Source: Cupriavidus sp. D384 (GTDB lineage: Bacteria > Pseudomonadota > Gammaproteobacteria > Burkholderiales > Burkholderiaceae). Taken from it: a stretch of 64,000 bases of DNA. Each line of letters starts with the position of its first letter. The first letter of the stretch is position 1. Position numbers and translations under genes: made by a program. Shown one piece after another: positions 34,583 through 43,447 of the stretch. A model generated the notes under the pieces. That model did no database searches. It was not told where the DNA came from and saw only the letters and a list, made by a program, of their open reading frames with translations. The stretch lies in the NCBI RefSeq assembly GCF_001652915.1, contig NZ_BBQI01000012.1:1-64000 (forward strand). The letters are read 5' to 3'.

Positions 34583-34915
34583 CTAGTCCACTTCGCTTAC
34601 GAGTAGCGCGCTACGTTCGATACTGATGGACATCCATTCGCCAAGCGCACGTCGCACAACTTCCGCTGCCTGGTTGAACGTTGCAGTGCTCGACTCCGAG
34701 TTGCGCGGAAACAGTTGCAAGAATTCTCCATCTTTGTTGCAAAGACCACCGAGACACCGCGTATGGAGGTGAGATTCCAGCTCAGCAAACGTCGTTGTCG
34801 TGGGCGGGACTTGCCCAGCCGCGACGCACACCTTAATTTCGTTTTTATCCAGCTCAACTGCGCGGGCAATACCGGCCTCCTGCGCCGGCGTGAACGATGC
34901 ACATGAGATTGTCAT
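34583..34915 (-). CDS. Hypothetical protein, 110 residues
   Basis: From ATG 34915 (MTISCASFTPAQEAGIARAV). It is hydrophilic with four Cys. An upstream terminator at 34928-34969 belongs to the preceding gene. No known family. The ribosome site is weak and an earlier start at 34972 is possible. Confidence 0.5.
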   Translation of the reverse strand: MTISCASFTPAQEAGIARAVELDKNEIKVCVAAGQVPPTTTTFAELESHLHTRCLGGLCNKDGEFLQLFPRNSESSTATFNQAAEVVRRALGEWMSISIERSALLVSEVD

Positions 34916-34927
34916 GATGAGGTTCCC

Positions 34928-34969
34928 AAAAAAGGAAAGCCCGCCAACACCTTTGGAGGTGGGCGGGCT
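34928..34969 (-). terminator. Intrinsic terminator downstream of the gene at 35006
   Basis: Stem AGCCCGCC/GGGCGGGCT closed by an inner AACACCTTTGGAGGT loop, then a T-rich run on the minus strand. Confidence 0.8.
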
Positions 34970-35005
34970 CAATGAATAGTCGGGTCCAAGACCCGGTGAA
35001 CGAAG

Positions 35006-35290
35006 TTAGGCAGCTTTGCGTGCCGGCGGCAACAGGCCGAACTTGGCCAGCGCCTTCAGATTGGTTTCGATGTAGGTCACCATGCCGTCGATCTTTACCG
35101 CGAGGTAATGATCGAAGCACGCAGCGTCCTGCGAAACCTCCACGTTCTTCGCAGCCTGGAACACCTCCAGCAGCGCAGCACGTTCCACGTTGTCACCCTG
35201 CCATCCGAAGATGCGGATGAACGTGTGGATCTTCCGGCGCCGCGGCAGCAACTTCTCGGCCTCGTCGGCCGTGACAAATATCTTCGACAT
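35006..35290 (-). CDS. Hypothetical protein, 94 residues
   Basis: From ATG 35290 (MSKIFVTADEAEKLLPRRRK). The protein is soluble and mostly helical, with no catalytic motif, and sits downstream of the SbcC-like gene, behind that gene's terminator. It is followed by its own terminator. Function unknown. Confidence 0.6.
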   Translation of the reverse strand: MSKIFVTADEAEKLLPRRRKIHTFIRIFGWQGDNVERAALLEVFQAAKNVEVSQDAACFDHYLAVKIDGMVTYIETNLKALAKFGLLPPARKAA

Positions 35291-35435
35291 ACTTCAGAGC
35301 CTAAAAACAGGGCTACGCCTGTGTGGATAACGGTTGCGGGTTGCCCAAAGGCACCCCTTCGGAAGGGGGGATATGAACCTCATGACGCCGGATTGGACGG
35401 AAACGGCGAGAAGACATTCCCAGACATTTGAAACA

Positions 35436-35471
35436 AAAAGAAATGCCCGCTCCCTTTCGGGAAACGGGCAT
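35436..35471 (-). terminator. Intrinsic terminator of the SbcC-like gene
   Basis: Stem ATGCCCG/CGGGCAT with an inner CCC...GGG pair, then TTTCTTTTTG on the minus strand. Confidence 0.8.
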
Positions 35472-35495
35472 ATAGTTAGTGGATGGCGCGGGGCG

Positions 35496-37820
35496 CTACT
35501 GCACCGCCAGCGCAACGACATCGATAACGCCGTCGGCATCGTCTACCAGGTCGGGCGTCTGCGAGATAAAAAACTCCCGCTGATACCCACCAACTCGCAG
35601 CACTTCGCGCTTCATCTTCATGAAGGCGCGCTTGCGCTCCGGATCGAGCGGACCGTCAGCTTCATCGGTGAACAGCGTCTGGAAAGGCTGCTGCGCGTCC
35701 TGCGCCCGATACAGGGCGATTCCGCGCGTCAGGCACTCATTGATCCAGACCTTCTGGCCACCTGACATCACACCGAACTCCTTCGTGGTGTCGTTGTCGG
35801 CGTCGATCACGTTGATGGAGAAGCCCTCGCGCAGCTCACCACTGGCCAGTGCCGTCTGCGTTTGAATCGCGATGGTGAATCGCGGTCCATAGCAAGCCAG
35901 CAGCAAGTCATTGACGATCTGCGTGATGGCCGGACCCGCGTCATCGATGGACAACGCGATGACGCCATCGTTGCCGAGTCCTTTGGCAAGCAGCTTCCAT
36001 TGCGCGATCTGGTCAGAGATCGCCTGCGCCTTCGCCTCTAGCGCCGGCATGCCAGCAAGCTCAGAGTCCAGACGCTCACGCTCCGCCACCAACATGCTCT
36101 CCTGCCGAATCAGTGTTTCGATCCGGCCGGCAAACGCCGCGACAGCCTCCCGGCTGTCTGCGATCTGGCGGTCCAGCTGGGCCAGCATGCCGGTCACGTC
36201 CTCTGTGGCCAGCGATGCCAACTCCCGACGCACCGCTTCGAGCTGGGATTGCACATCCGCGATATCGCGCTTGTGACGCTCGATTCGGGACGCATTCTCC
36301 TGGCTCAATGCTGTCAGATCGCGTTCGGCCTGCGCCAGCCCTCCCCGCGCAGCCTCCAGCAACGGCTTCTTTGCAGCCGTCGCCGTGAGGCGCTGCAACA
36401 GCTGCTGGTCACGCACGAGATGCGCCTCCAAGGCGGAAAGTGCAGCACGCGCCGTGACTCGCTCCGAGAGCGTGCTTTGCATCGCTTGCATCTGCTCCTG
36501 CTTCTTCCGATAGCTCTCGCGCAGTGCCTTGACTGATACAACCTGATCACCGAGCTTGGCCTTGGCACTGCGAGCCTGCGCCAGCAGTGGACAGGCGGCG
36601 TGCATGGGATCGTCCCGGCATGGCACGGTATCAATGACATCAGCTTGCAGCTTCAACGAATCGGCTAGCTTCGCGCCGGCGATGCCTTGCTGTTCCAGCC
36701 CCTTGAGCTCTGTACTGAGCGCAGCATGCTCGACCTGGACGGCATCGAGCTTCTCCACGATCGCGCGCTGGCGGGCAACTTCATCCTGCCTCCGGCCAAT
36801 GGCCAGTTGCACGATATCCCTCTCGCCCGCAGCCGCCTCAATGTCCGCCGCCTCTGCCAGAACCAACCGATGGCTTGCGGCTTGCCGATCCAGATCGCGT
36901 CGGCGCGCCAAGGCACGTCCAGCCGCATCCTGTTCATCGTTGATCAGCGATGCGCCACGCTTGTCCAACTCGCCCTTGCGCTGGTTCAGTTCCCGCAACC
37001 GCGCTTCGGTACCGGCATTGGCGGCCTGTTTTGCCGCCAGCGTCGCGCGCTCCTGTAAGAGCTTCGCGCCATTGGACGTTTCCGCATCACGCGTATTGCG
37101 CTCGGCGTCCAAGGTCTCGCCCACCTGCCAGATCTCGCGGGCCACCACAACCGCACGATCGCGCTTCCCCGTAAGGATCAGCACGTCGCGCTGCAGGGTT
37201 TCCAGTGAGCGGGTAAGCAGCTTGGCGACCTCGCCGGCCTTCACCGACAAGTCACGCAAGTGATCGATCCCGAGCAACTCGGCGAGTAGCTTCTTGATTT
37301 CCCCTGGCTGATAGCTGGCCAGCGGTCGCCGGTTCTGGGCAGAGAACACACTGGTGAAGAAGGCCTCGGGAGACCCCAAGACGGCTTCCAGACACCGGTT
37401 GTAGGTGTCCGCCTTGCCGTCCGACAGCGTGCCGTCGGCCATTTGGAACGGCTTCCAGTCGCCATCGGCTTCCTTCTCAAACAGGTAGTACTCGGCCTTG
37501 CGGCCCTTGCCAGGGTTGCGAAACGCGAACGCGGAGCGGTATGTCCTTCCGCCGTGCTCCCATTCCAGATCCTTCTCCGCGCGCGGGGCGCAGAGATGGT
37601 CCCAGTACGAGAAAGCGTCGGCCGACATCTTGCTCGCGTGGCTCGGCATGATCGGAAACGGATGCAGGTTGTCCATGATCGTTGTCTTGCCCGCCCCGTT
37701 GGGACCGACAAGGGCGATCAGGCCTTCGGGCAGCGTCGACAGGTCGACCGTGATGCTATCCCGATGCATGCCGTCGCGGATCCCGTGGAACCCCGAAAGC
37801 GTCAGCTTCAGTGGGCGCAT
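35496..37820 (-). CDS. SbcC/Rad50-like SMC ATPase
   Basis: 774 residues. Walker A is GPNGAGKTT (39-47). Two long coiled-coil arms run from ~175 to ~600. The ABC signature is MSGGQKVW (~690) and Walker B is LFTDEADGPLD (~712). The central apex has VPCRDDPMHAACPLLA, with two Cys but not the standard C-x-x-C zinc hook. SbcC pairs with the SbcD nuclease to open DNA hairpins and trim ends. Here the SbcD-like gene is 0.7 kb upstream with one small gene between. It overlaps the preceding gene by 13 nt. It differs enough from chromosomal SbcC to be a plasmid/phage-type version. Confidence 0.85.
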   Translation of the reverse strand: MRPLKLTLSGFHGIRDGMHRDSITVDLSTLPEGLIALVGPNGAGKTTIMDNLHPFPIMPSHASKMSADAFSYWDHLCAPRAEKDLEWEHGGRTYRSAFAFRNPGKGRKAEYYLFEKEADGDWKPFQMADGTLSDGKADTYNRCLEAVLGSPEAFFTSVFSAQNRRPLASYQPGEIKKLLAELLGIDHLRDLSVKAGEVAKLLTRSLETLQRDVLILTGKRDRAVVVAREIWQVGETLDAERNTRDAETSNGAKLLQERATLAAKQAANAGTEARLRELNQRKGELDKRGASLINDEQDAAGRALARRRDLDRQAASHRLVLAEAADIEAAAGERDIVQLAIGRRQDEVARQRAIVEKLDAVQVEHAALSTELKGLEQQGIAGAKLADSLKLQADVIDTVPCRDDPMHAACPLLAQARSAKAKLGDQVVSVKALRESYRKKQEQMQAMQSTLSERVTARAALSALEAHLVRDQQLLQRLTATAAKKPLLEAARGGLAQAERDLTALSQENASRIERHKRDIADVQSQLEAVRRELASLATEDVTGMLAQLDRQIADSREAVAAFAGRIETLIRQESMLVAERERLDSELAGMPALEAKAQAISDQIAQWKLLAKGLGNDGVIALSIDDAGPAITQIVNDLLLACYGPRFTIAIQTQTALASGELREGFSINVIDADNDTTKEFGVMSGGQKVWINECLTRGIALYRAQDAQQPFQTLFTDEADGPLDPERKRAFMKMKREVLRVGGYQREFFISQTPDLVDDADGVIDVVALAVQ

Positions 37821-38323
37821 TCGGACACCTCCGAGCCGTCGAAGGAATGGAGATAGTCCGACGGCACTTCCATGGCATCCTCATCCCAGGTCGGAACGTC
37901 AGGAAGCGCTGGCGCGTCCTGCTCAGGCTTATCGGCGATAGCTCGCTCAACTGAGCGTCGCGCTGCCGAAAACTGTTTGGCTGCAAGCTTCATGACAGCG
38001 TCCCAGTCCTGCTCGCCCGTAAGAGCGCGCAGCTCCAGCTCGCTCCACTGCGATGCCAAGCCATTGGAGAACGACCAGATCAAGTCCTGAAGTTCCTTGG
38101 ACGGCGCCACGGCGAAGAAGGTGTTACCACCCGCCTCGCCCAAGGCCATCACCAGCATGTGGTCGCGCTTGGCGATCACAGCGCCTCGGCCGGGGCCGAA
38201 CGGCTCATACATCATGCACTGCGTAAAGCCATGTTGCTCGCAAAGGCGTTTGGCCATGTCCGAGCGGTTGATAAAGGTTTCCTCGACAAAGAGCCACTCA
38301 GGCCCCGCGTGGTAGAGAATCAT
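37808..38323 (-). CDS. Hypothetical protein between SbcC- and SbcD-like genes
   Basis: 171 residues from ATG 38323, with TTGGAG upstream. It begins MILYHAGPEWLFVEETFINR and has a compact N-terminal domain and an acidic, Pro-rich C-terminal tail. It overlaps the SbcC-like start by 13 nt, so translation is coupled. Copy A of the leader element lies 82 nt upstream. Probably an accessory factor of the nuclease complex, by position only. Confidence 0.65.
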   Translation of the reverse strand: MILYHAGPEWLFVEETFINRSDMAKRLCEQHGFTQCMMYEPFGPGRGAVIAKRDHMLVMALGEAGGNTFFAVAPSKELQDLIWSFSNGLASQWSELELRALTGEQDWDAVMKLAAKQFSAARRSVERAIADKPEQDAPALPDVPTWDEDAMEVPSDYLHSFDGSEVSECAH

Positions 38324-38405
38324 CTTGCACTCCAAAGAAATGACGGAGTGCGCCCCGGACGGGATGCACCCGCCTGGGTAGTAGATAAGAAATGGGTACT
38401 GCTGG

Positions 38406-38434
38406 GTCGATGCGTCAGGGACGCGGGTAAAACC
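38406..38434 (-). promoter_or_regulatory. Leader element copy A
   Basis: Plus-strand GTCGATGCGTC-agg-GACGCGGGTAAAACC; read on the minus strand, a GCGTC/GACGC hairpin followed by ATCGAC. It lies 82 nt upstream of the ATG at 38323. Unlike the other six copies, no clear second hairpin follows. Confidence 0.7.
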
Positions 38435-38500
38435 AGTTTTCGACAACCTCGAAGGCTGTCGGAACATGGCTTTCGCAATGTTCTAGGGATTGGCGTATTG

Positions 38501-39955
38501 CTACGCGAAAAGATCGTCGGTCAGCCAGTTCATCGGCGTGACCGCGGTCGAGATGGGTGGTGCAGGTTCCGTTACCGAGACAGCAGGTGTCGCATCTGGC
38601 GCGGAAACAGCTTCATCCAGTTCCAACTCCCGCAGTTTCGCAATGAAGGGCAGCGCAGCAGCTTTCACAGCGTTCACCTCCTGGGTAGCCGGGACGGGCA
38701 TCTCAGCAAGGCCAGCAAGCACTTGATCGGCAATCACCTGTGCATCGAGGTTCTGCAGCATCGACAGACTGTCCAGCAACGGATTTGCATCGGTGCCGGT
38801 CAACTCGCACCATCGCCCCAGCTTCTCGGACAATGTTGCGGCCCGGCTGATGCCTTCGGCGCGGCTGCGAACCGCAGGCAGCACGCGCGCTTCGAGCTTG
38901 ACCTCCGCACTGGCGCCAAAGAGCGCCTCGATGGCGTCGCGATCCACTAACTGGCGATGCTCCTCGTTGACCGTCCAGCGCACGCGCACGTACTTGTGCG
39001 CAGCGTCGGTGGCCATCTCCGCGAGCTTTGCCATGTCAGGCGGCCCGTCGAAGTCGATGCATACGGTCTCGCTTGCCGGCGTCTTCACTTGGGTAGCTAC
39101 CGCCTGCCCCGGTGAAACCTGCCACTGCAGATAACCTTTCGCGCCGATCTCGCCATAGTGGAACCGTCCGATTGAGCCCGGATAGGCAACCACCCTGCCC
39201 TCACGTTCCCACTGCTGGGCACGATGAATGTGCCCGAGCATGAAGCCATCGCAGTTAGCATCGAACAGCGCGCCGATGGTGAACTCTTGGTCGAGTCCAG
39301 CCATCGGCACGCCGTGCTCCGTCTGGCAACCGTTGACGGTACCGTGCGAAACACCGATCGTACGAATGCCCTGTGACCGCCATTGACGATTCACAGCGCC
39401 CGCAGCTGCCAGATAGTTAGCCAGGTGGTCGCCAACCGCCGTCGCAGCGTTCGCCACGCCGGCAGCGGCCGCCAAGACGGCCTTGTTGACCGTCGGCACG
39501 CAGGTGAAGACGACTTCCGGCAAACCGTGCAGCGTCAGCAGGCGGTCCATTTCCGCATGGCTGAAAATCGCGCCATCGCTCGGAAAGAACGCCTCGCCAA
39601 TGAGTGCGACCTGGTGAATCCGATCCGCGACGTACACGGGGCGACTTGCACCGATCAGTCGAAACAGATCCAGCGTGCCGGGCGGTTCGTGGCTAAAAGT
39701 GCCCTGCAACATTAGGACAGGCATGTGGGCAGACAACTGGTGGACCCGCCGTGCCAGCGCAGAGAGCGCCGGCGTGTGCGCATCAAGCCTGTGATCCGTC
39801 GAGTCACCCGATACGACGGCTACATGGCAGCGACTTGCGATCGCGTCCTCTACCGCAAAGCCAAAACAACGATCCGCCTCCGCCAAGTGGCCGGGTGAAT
39901 AGTGCAAATCAGAGAAATGCGCTGCAAGCAGGCTTTCGCCTTCGTTGAGCATCAT
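38501..39955 (-). CDS. SbcD-like metallophosphoesterase
   Basis: 484 residues from ATG 39955, with GGAGG upstream. Calcineurin-like nuclease motifs are in order: FSDLHYS (D-x-H), VVSGDSTDH (G-D), QGTFSHE in the GNH position (Asn replaced by Thr/Phe), GVSHG and GHIH. The C-terminal ~200 residues are a helical capping domain with a Pro-rich tail. It is the natural partner of the SbcC-like ATPase downstream: a Mn-dependent exo/endonuclease at DNA ends. The altered third motif may change activity. A terminator separates it from the upstream gene. Confidence 0.82.
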   Translation of the reverse strand: MMLNEGESLLAAHFSDLHYSPGHLAEADRCFGFAVEDAIASRCHVAVVSGDSTDHRLDAHTPALSALARRVHQLSAHMPVLMLQGTFSHEPPGTLDLFRLIGASRPVYVADRIHQVALIGEAFFPSDGAIFSHAEMDRLLTLHGLPEVVFTCVPTVNKAVLAAAAGVANAATAVGDHLANYLAAAGAVNRQWRSQGIRTIGVSHGTVNGCQTEHGVPMAGLDQEFTIGALFDANCDGFMLGHIHRAQQWEREGRVVAYPGSIGRFHYGEIGAKGYLQWQVSPGQAVATQVKTPASETVCIDFDGPPDMAKLAEMATDAAHKYVRVRWTVNEEHRQLVDRDAIEALFGASAEVKLEARVLPAVRSRAEGISRAATLSEKLGRWCELTGTDANPLLDSLSMLQNLDAQVIADQVLAGLAEMPVPATQEVNAVKAAALPFIAKLRELELDEAVSAPDATPAVSVTEPAPPISTAVTPMNWLTDDLFA

Positions 39956-39992
39956 GGAACCTCCAAGGGAATGTGCCGGCATGCAGCAAGAA

Positions 39993-40019
39993 GGAAAAAG
40001 GGAAGCCCATAGGCTTCCC
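39993..40019 (-). terminator. Intrinsic terminator of the Gp3-like gene
   Basis: Stem GGGAAGCC/GGCTTCCC with a 4-nt loop, then TTTTTCC on the minus strand. Confidence 0.8.
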
Positions 40020-40046
40020 TCAACTGCCGGCACAAGGCTGGCGATG

Positions 40047-41360
40047 TTACGTAGCGACGTCAGCAGCGATGGCCGCCACCTGCTCGCGGAAAGCCATCGG
40101 ATTACCCAGGGCGGTGCGCAGTTCATCCAAGAACCGTTGCACATCCTGATCGCGCTTGGACCAACCGCGCCCAAAGGTCGCCGTTGCGAAGGCCTTCAGT
40201 TGTCGGGTGCCATCCTCGCTATTGAGCCCAAGACGCTGCACAAGATCGAGATACTCGCTCTCCAGGTCCTGGTTACCCGATTCCGTACCGGATGCGAGCG
40301 CCGGCCCAGCGGGCTGATCGACACCAACCTCCGACGATCCGACGTGCGGGTCATCAGTGGCACCGGCATCGACGTGCAGAGGAACTTCACCGTCTCCTTC
40401 GAGCATAGCGACCGCCTGTTCCGCCAACTCTAGAGCCGGCGGGCGCCGGTCCGAGCCATCGAGCAACGCCGCAATATCGATTTCGGCATCCAGGGTGATG
40501 AGCCATTGCATCTGGCGCACCGGCATGCCGGTGTCGTCAATACGACTGATCTCGATCTCCTGCTTGGACATCCAGAACTTGACGCCGACGAGCCTGCCGC
40601 CGCGGGCCATCGCTACGGTTTGCATGGCGGCATGCGCCTTCTGCAAAACGTAAATGGACGTGGTTGGCATTTCGATGAGGCCGAGGCCAGAGATATGCGG
40701 GATCGCGAAGAAGAAGCTGGCCGAGAGGCTGCAATGACCAGTCTGATACTGCGGACATTCTTGAGGGTCGCAGATGCCGTCCGGAATCGCTTCGTCCTGG
40801 CGCAGGATGATCTTGCGTCCGCCCCAAGCGCGCTTCGCCCGGTTGGCCCGCTCATCACGAACTGCCGGCGCGTACATCTTGCAGTAGCGCATGCCGTCGG
40901 GACCGTACTCGGAGAAGAATTGCCGACCGCTTTTAGTCCACGACACGAGTTGGTTCGGCATGTTGCTCAGCCAATCGTCAAACGCGAAGACAACGGGGAA
41001 TCGCCAGAGGCGGTGTCCATTGCCATCGCCACGATCCTCACCGTAGCGCTGGACAATATTGTCGGCCACGGCAGGGTTGGCGAAGTCGGAGCCGCGGCAG
41101 GTGAACCACGGGACGTTTTTGGGAACCAAGGGTGTTTTGATGCCGGTCGCACGGGTGATCTCGGCACCAATGCGCTCGAAACTCTCGCCGCGGGCAAGAA
41201 GCGCATCGTGGATCTTTACGGCCTGTTCTCGGTCCCGGGCAGCCTTCGTCAGGACTTTCATGCCGGGCCGGATTTTGCCAATGATGGGCGGCCGCATGGG
41301 CCGCTCTTCTAGCAGGCTTCGGCGTCCGCCGGGCTCGCTGTAGCTGATGGGTGCATGCAT
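40047..41360 (-). CDS. Gp3/recombination-directionality-factor-like protein
   Basis: 437 residues from ATG 41360, with AGGAG 8 nt upstream. Recognisable stretches are KIRPGMKVLTKAARDREQAV, NVPWFTCRGSDF, YGEDRGDGNGHRLWRFPVVF and the metal-binding CDPQECPQYQTGHCSL. These fit the family annotated either as Gp3-like recombination directionality factor or as hydrolase/metal-binding protein in Burkholderiales mobile DNA. The C-terminal third is acidic and variable. It may bind DNA with its Zn cluster. It shares 51 nt with the upstream gene. Confidence 0.7.
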   Translation of the reverse strand: MHAPISYSEPGGRRSLLEERPMRPPIIGKIRPGMKVLTKAARDREQAVKIHDALLARGESFERIGAEITRATGIKTPLVPKNVPWFTCRGSDFANPAVADNIVQRYGEDRGDGNGHRLWRFPVVFAFDDWLSNMPNQLVSWTKSGRQFFSEYGPDGMRYCKMYAPAVRDERANRAKRAWGGRKIILRQDEAIPDGICDPQECPQYQTGHCSLSASFFFAIPHISGLGLIEMPTTSIYVLQKAHAAMQTVAMARGGRLVGVKFWMSKQEIEISRIDDTGMPVRQMQWLITLDAEIDIAALLDGSDRRPPALELAEQAVAMLEGDGEVPLHVDAGATDDPHVGSSEVGVDQPAGPALASGTESGNQDLESEYLDLVQRLGLNSEDGTRQLKAFATATFGRGWSKRDQDVQRFLDELRTALGNPMAFREQVAAIAADVAT

Positions 41361-41617
41361 GCGTTTCTCCTGTCCAGGAATTGAACGACTTTTGCCCGGA
41401 TGGACGCAGCATGCTCCCGAAGGCGCAGGGCTGTGTCGGCCCCGCGCTGGGTCGTTACGCGATTAAGGAAGTCCGCGCGTGCGGCTTCCGGAAGACTGGC
41501 GACATATGCCGCCTCACAAAGGGAGCGCCAGGCCTGCGGCATGTCCCGGTATTCGGGACGGCGCAGATCCAGCGTGGCCGCGATCGCGGCGGAAATCTCG
41601 GCGTTCTGGTGGTGCAT
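41309..41617 (-). CDS. Small hypothetical protein, first gene of the recombination unit
   Basis: 102 residues from ATG 41617, with AGGAG 7 nt upstream deciding this start. It is helical (EISAAIAATLDLRRPEYRDM, then AASIRAKVVQFLDRRNACM), and it overlaps the next gene. Function unknown. A strong terminator lies only 35 bp upstream of its start, between it and element copy B. Confidence 0.65.
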   Translation of the reverse strand: MHHQNAEISAAIAATLDLRRPEYRDMPQAWRSLCEAAYVASLPEAARADFLNRVTTQRGADTALRLREHAASIRAKVVQFLDRRNACMHPSATASPADAEAC

Positions 41618-41651
41618 GAATTGCTCCTGGAATCGAGGTCTCTCATCCAGA

Positions 41652-41692
41652 AACAAAAAAAGCCCGCCCCGGTTTGCGCCGGCAGCGAGCTT
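41652..41692 (-). terminator. Terminator in the leader before 41617, possible attenuator
   Basis: Stem AGCCCGC/GCGAGCT with inner CCGG/CCGG pairing, then seven T on the minus strand. No gene ends just before it on this strand; it stands between leader element B and the first gene, so it may act as an attenuator. Confidence 0.65.
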
Positions 41693-42092
41693 TGATGGCA
41701 GGAACCCGAACTGCCACGCCCCTTCCGGGGGCGTGGCACTCAGGGAGCGGCGCACTAATGCGCGCGGCTCTATGTTGAGGACGTAAAGTCGCCCTCGTGC
41801 AGCATGGTCACGCTGCACAACAACCCTTTTCGCGAACCCACAGGTTCGGCCGCAGGTTCACGGATCGGCTCGACGTCTGCCGTTCTGCCTAGGAGGGGCC
41901 TTTGAGAGAGCTCCACATGGTCCCAGGCTCGAACGGTGTCCCAGCGTGCACTCATAAGGAGGCACAGCGAGGAACGCGTATTACGAGCTGATGAGGGGAA
42001 GTGTTCGGCGAAAACACTTAGCACAAGAGATATCCACACTGGTAGCCAACCAGTCGGCGCGTGCGCAAATGCACGACTTGAACAAAGAGATG

Positions 42093-42145
42093 GACTCGCC
42101 AGGAGTCAGAGTCGATGCGTCAGTGACGCTAGGTGTGAAAGCATT
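42093..42145 (-). promoter_or_regulatory. Leader element copy B with putative promoter
   Basis: Plus-strand GTCGATGCGTC-agt-GACGC at 42111-42129. The second hairpin GACTC-gccag-GAGTC is at 42093-42107. A putative -10 (AATGCT, plus 42140-42145) and -35 (TTGAAA, plus 42162-42167) lie upstream on the minus strand with a 16-nt spacer. The next minus-strand ATG is 41617, after a terminator. Confidence 0.7.
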
Positions 42146-42268
42146 GTGGCACAGGACTTTCTTTCAAAACTGGCGAATGCTCGCCTATTTCGCGTAGCTT
42201 TCAAAGTCATGTGGTGTCCGTTCTTGTCCGACAATTTCGATTGAGAGAGCATCCAAAGACATGGACAA

Positions 42269-42817
42269 ATGGCCGAACAAGATCCGCCCAAGAAACCCAT
42301 CACTGGGCTCAGGCCCATTGAGCGCCTGAACAGCGAGGAACGCCTTAGCCGACTAACACCGGCAACGGCGTCCGCCACCCAACACGAATACTGCTCCAAG
42401 TTCGCTCGTGACTTCCTGGACGCGCATTTTTACTATTGCTCGTCCAAGTTTGTCGTCGCGCGCGGCGGGAAGGTCAAGGCGCTCGATGAGGCGTTTCGAG
42501 ATGCAGAGGGATGGTACGCCAAGGCATTGGAGTGGATTGGCAGCAAGGACCAGGTCGAGATTCCACTGTTCTACGAGAGCCGGGAAGTCCAGGTCTCGCA
42601 CTCTTTTGCCGGCCGCCTGCTTCGCTTGCTCATGCAGTACGACAGGCTATTTGCCGAGACCCTCTACGGCGTGAACTGCGAATCCATCCCCGCTGAGGCG
42701 CGTGAGAACACCACCGCGGTCGCCGCCAAACGAATCAAAGCCATCCAGCAACTGTGCATCCCGGACACCGACAGGTTCGCTCCGGATGGCACCCTCCTCA
42801 ACTCTCCCCGGAACTAG
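42269..42817 (+). CDS. Hypothetical protein, ICE-associated DUF1845/PFL_4669-like (tentative)
   Basis: 182 residues from ATG 42269. The mid-part QVEIPLFYESREVQVSHSFA, then GRLLRLLMQYDRLFAETLYG, resembles proteins found in integrating conjugative elements (a beta strand, then a helix with L-x-x-x-D-x-L). The match is by pattern only. It leads a plus-strand operon with a membrane protein and a bactofilin, the only plus-strand genes between 34 and 51 kb. Confidence 0.5.
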   Translation: MAEQDPPKKPITGLRPIERLNSEERLSRLTPATASATQHEYCSKFARDFLDAHFYYCSSKFVVARGGKVKALDEAFRDAEGWYAKALEWIGSKDQVEIPLFYESREVQVSHSFAGRLLRLLMQYDRLFAETLYGVNCESIPAEARENTTAVAAKRIKAIQQLCIPDTDRFAPDGTLLNSPRN

Positions 42818-42821
42818 ACCC

Positions 42822-43439
42822 ATGGACATGCGCGAGATCGAGCAATTGCATGCTCAGTACGCCCAACCCACCCTGACCATCGACATTTCGCACTCGCCGG
42901 CCCGCACGGCGCCCTCGCAGTTTCGACTGGGCAACGGGACGAGCGCCTCTGGCGCTGATGGCATCTCTGCCTCTACCGGCGGTGGCAAGTCCGTAACGCC
43001 GCGAGCCCTGTGGGCCGTCGTATTCGCGGTCGGCGCGGCCGCTATGTTCCTCATCGGTAGCTCGATGGGCAAGCGCGACGCCCGTGGCCAGAATGCGCAA
43101 CCTTCGGCAGTCGTGAGCGCGCCCGAACCGACGCCCGCGGCGCCCATCGATGCGCAGTCGGGCTCCGCACCGCACGAGTGGCCAGTGCGCACTGACGCGG
43201 CCAGCGCGGCCGCCGCTGTGCCTAGATCCGCCACTGCGACGCCAGCGTCCGCTGCCGACACCGCGAAAATCACGTTACCCGCGCAGGAGCCGCCTAAGGT
43301 GTCCTCGCCCCCGCCAAAGGCCGCTGCCGCGTCGAGTTCCGCGCCGGCAAAGGCTGCTGCGCCCATTGCGCCTGCGCAGAGCCCCCGCCCTGCTGTCTCG
43401 CAGCAGCCCGCCTCCGCCCGCGATATCAAACTGTTCTAA
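42822..43439 (+). CDS. Single-pass membrane protein with Pro/Ala-rich tail
   Basis: 205 residues from ATG 42822. One transmembrane helix (~63-83, ALWAVVFAVGAAAMFLIGSS) separates a ~60-residue cytoplasmic part from a long Ala/Pro/Ser-rich extension that ends ARDIKLF. It starts 4 nt after the previous stop and ends 8 nt before the bactofilin gene. It may anchor the bactofilin polymer to the membrane; that is inference from position and topology. Confidence 0.65.
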   Translation: MDMREIEQLHAQYAQPTLTIDISHSPARTAPSQFRLGNGTSASGADGISASTGGGKSVTPRALWAVVFAVGAAAMFLIGSSMGKRDARGQNAQPSAVVSAPEPTPAAPIDAQSGSAPHEWPVRTDAASAAAAVPRSATATPASAADTAKITLPAQEPPKVSSPPPKAAAASSSAPAKAAAPIAPAQSPRPAVSQQPASARDIKLF

Positions 43440-43447
43440 GAGCGCCA

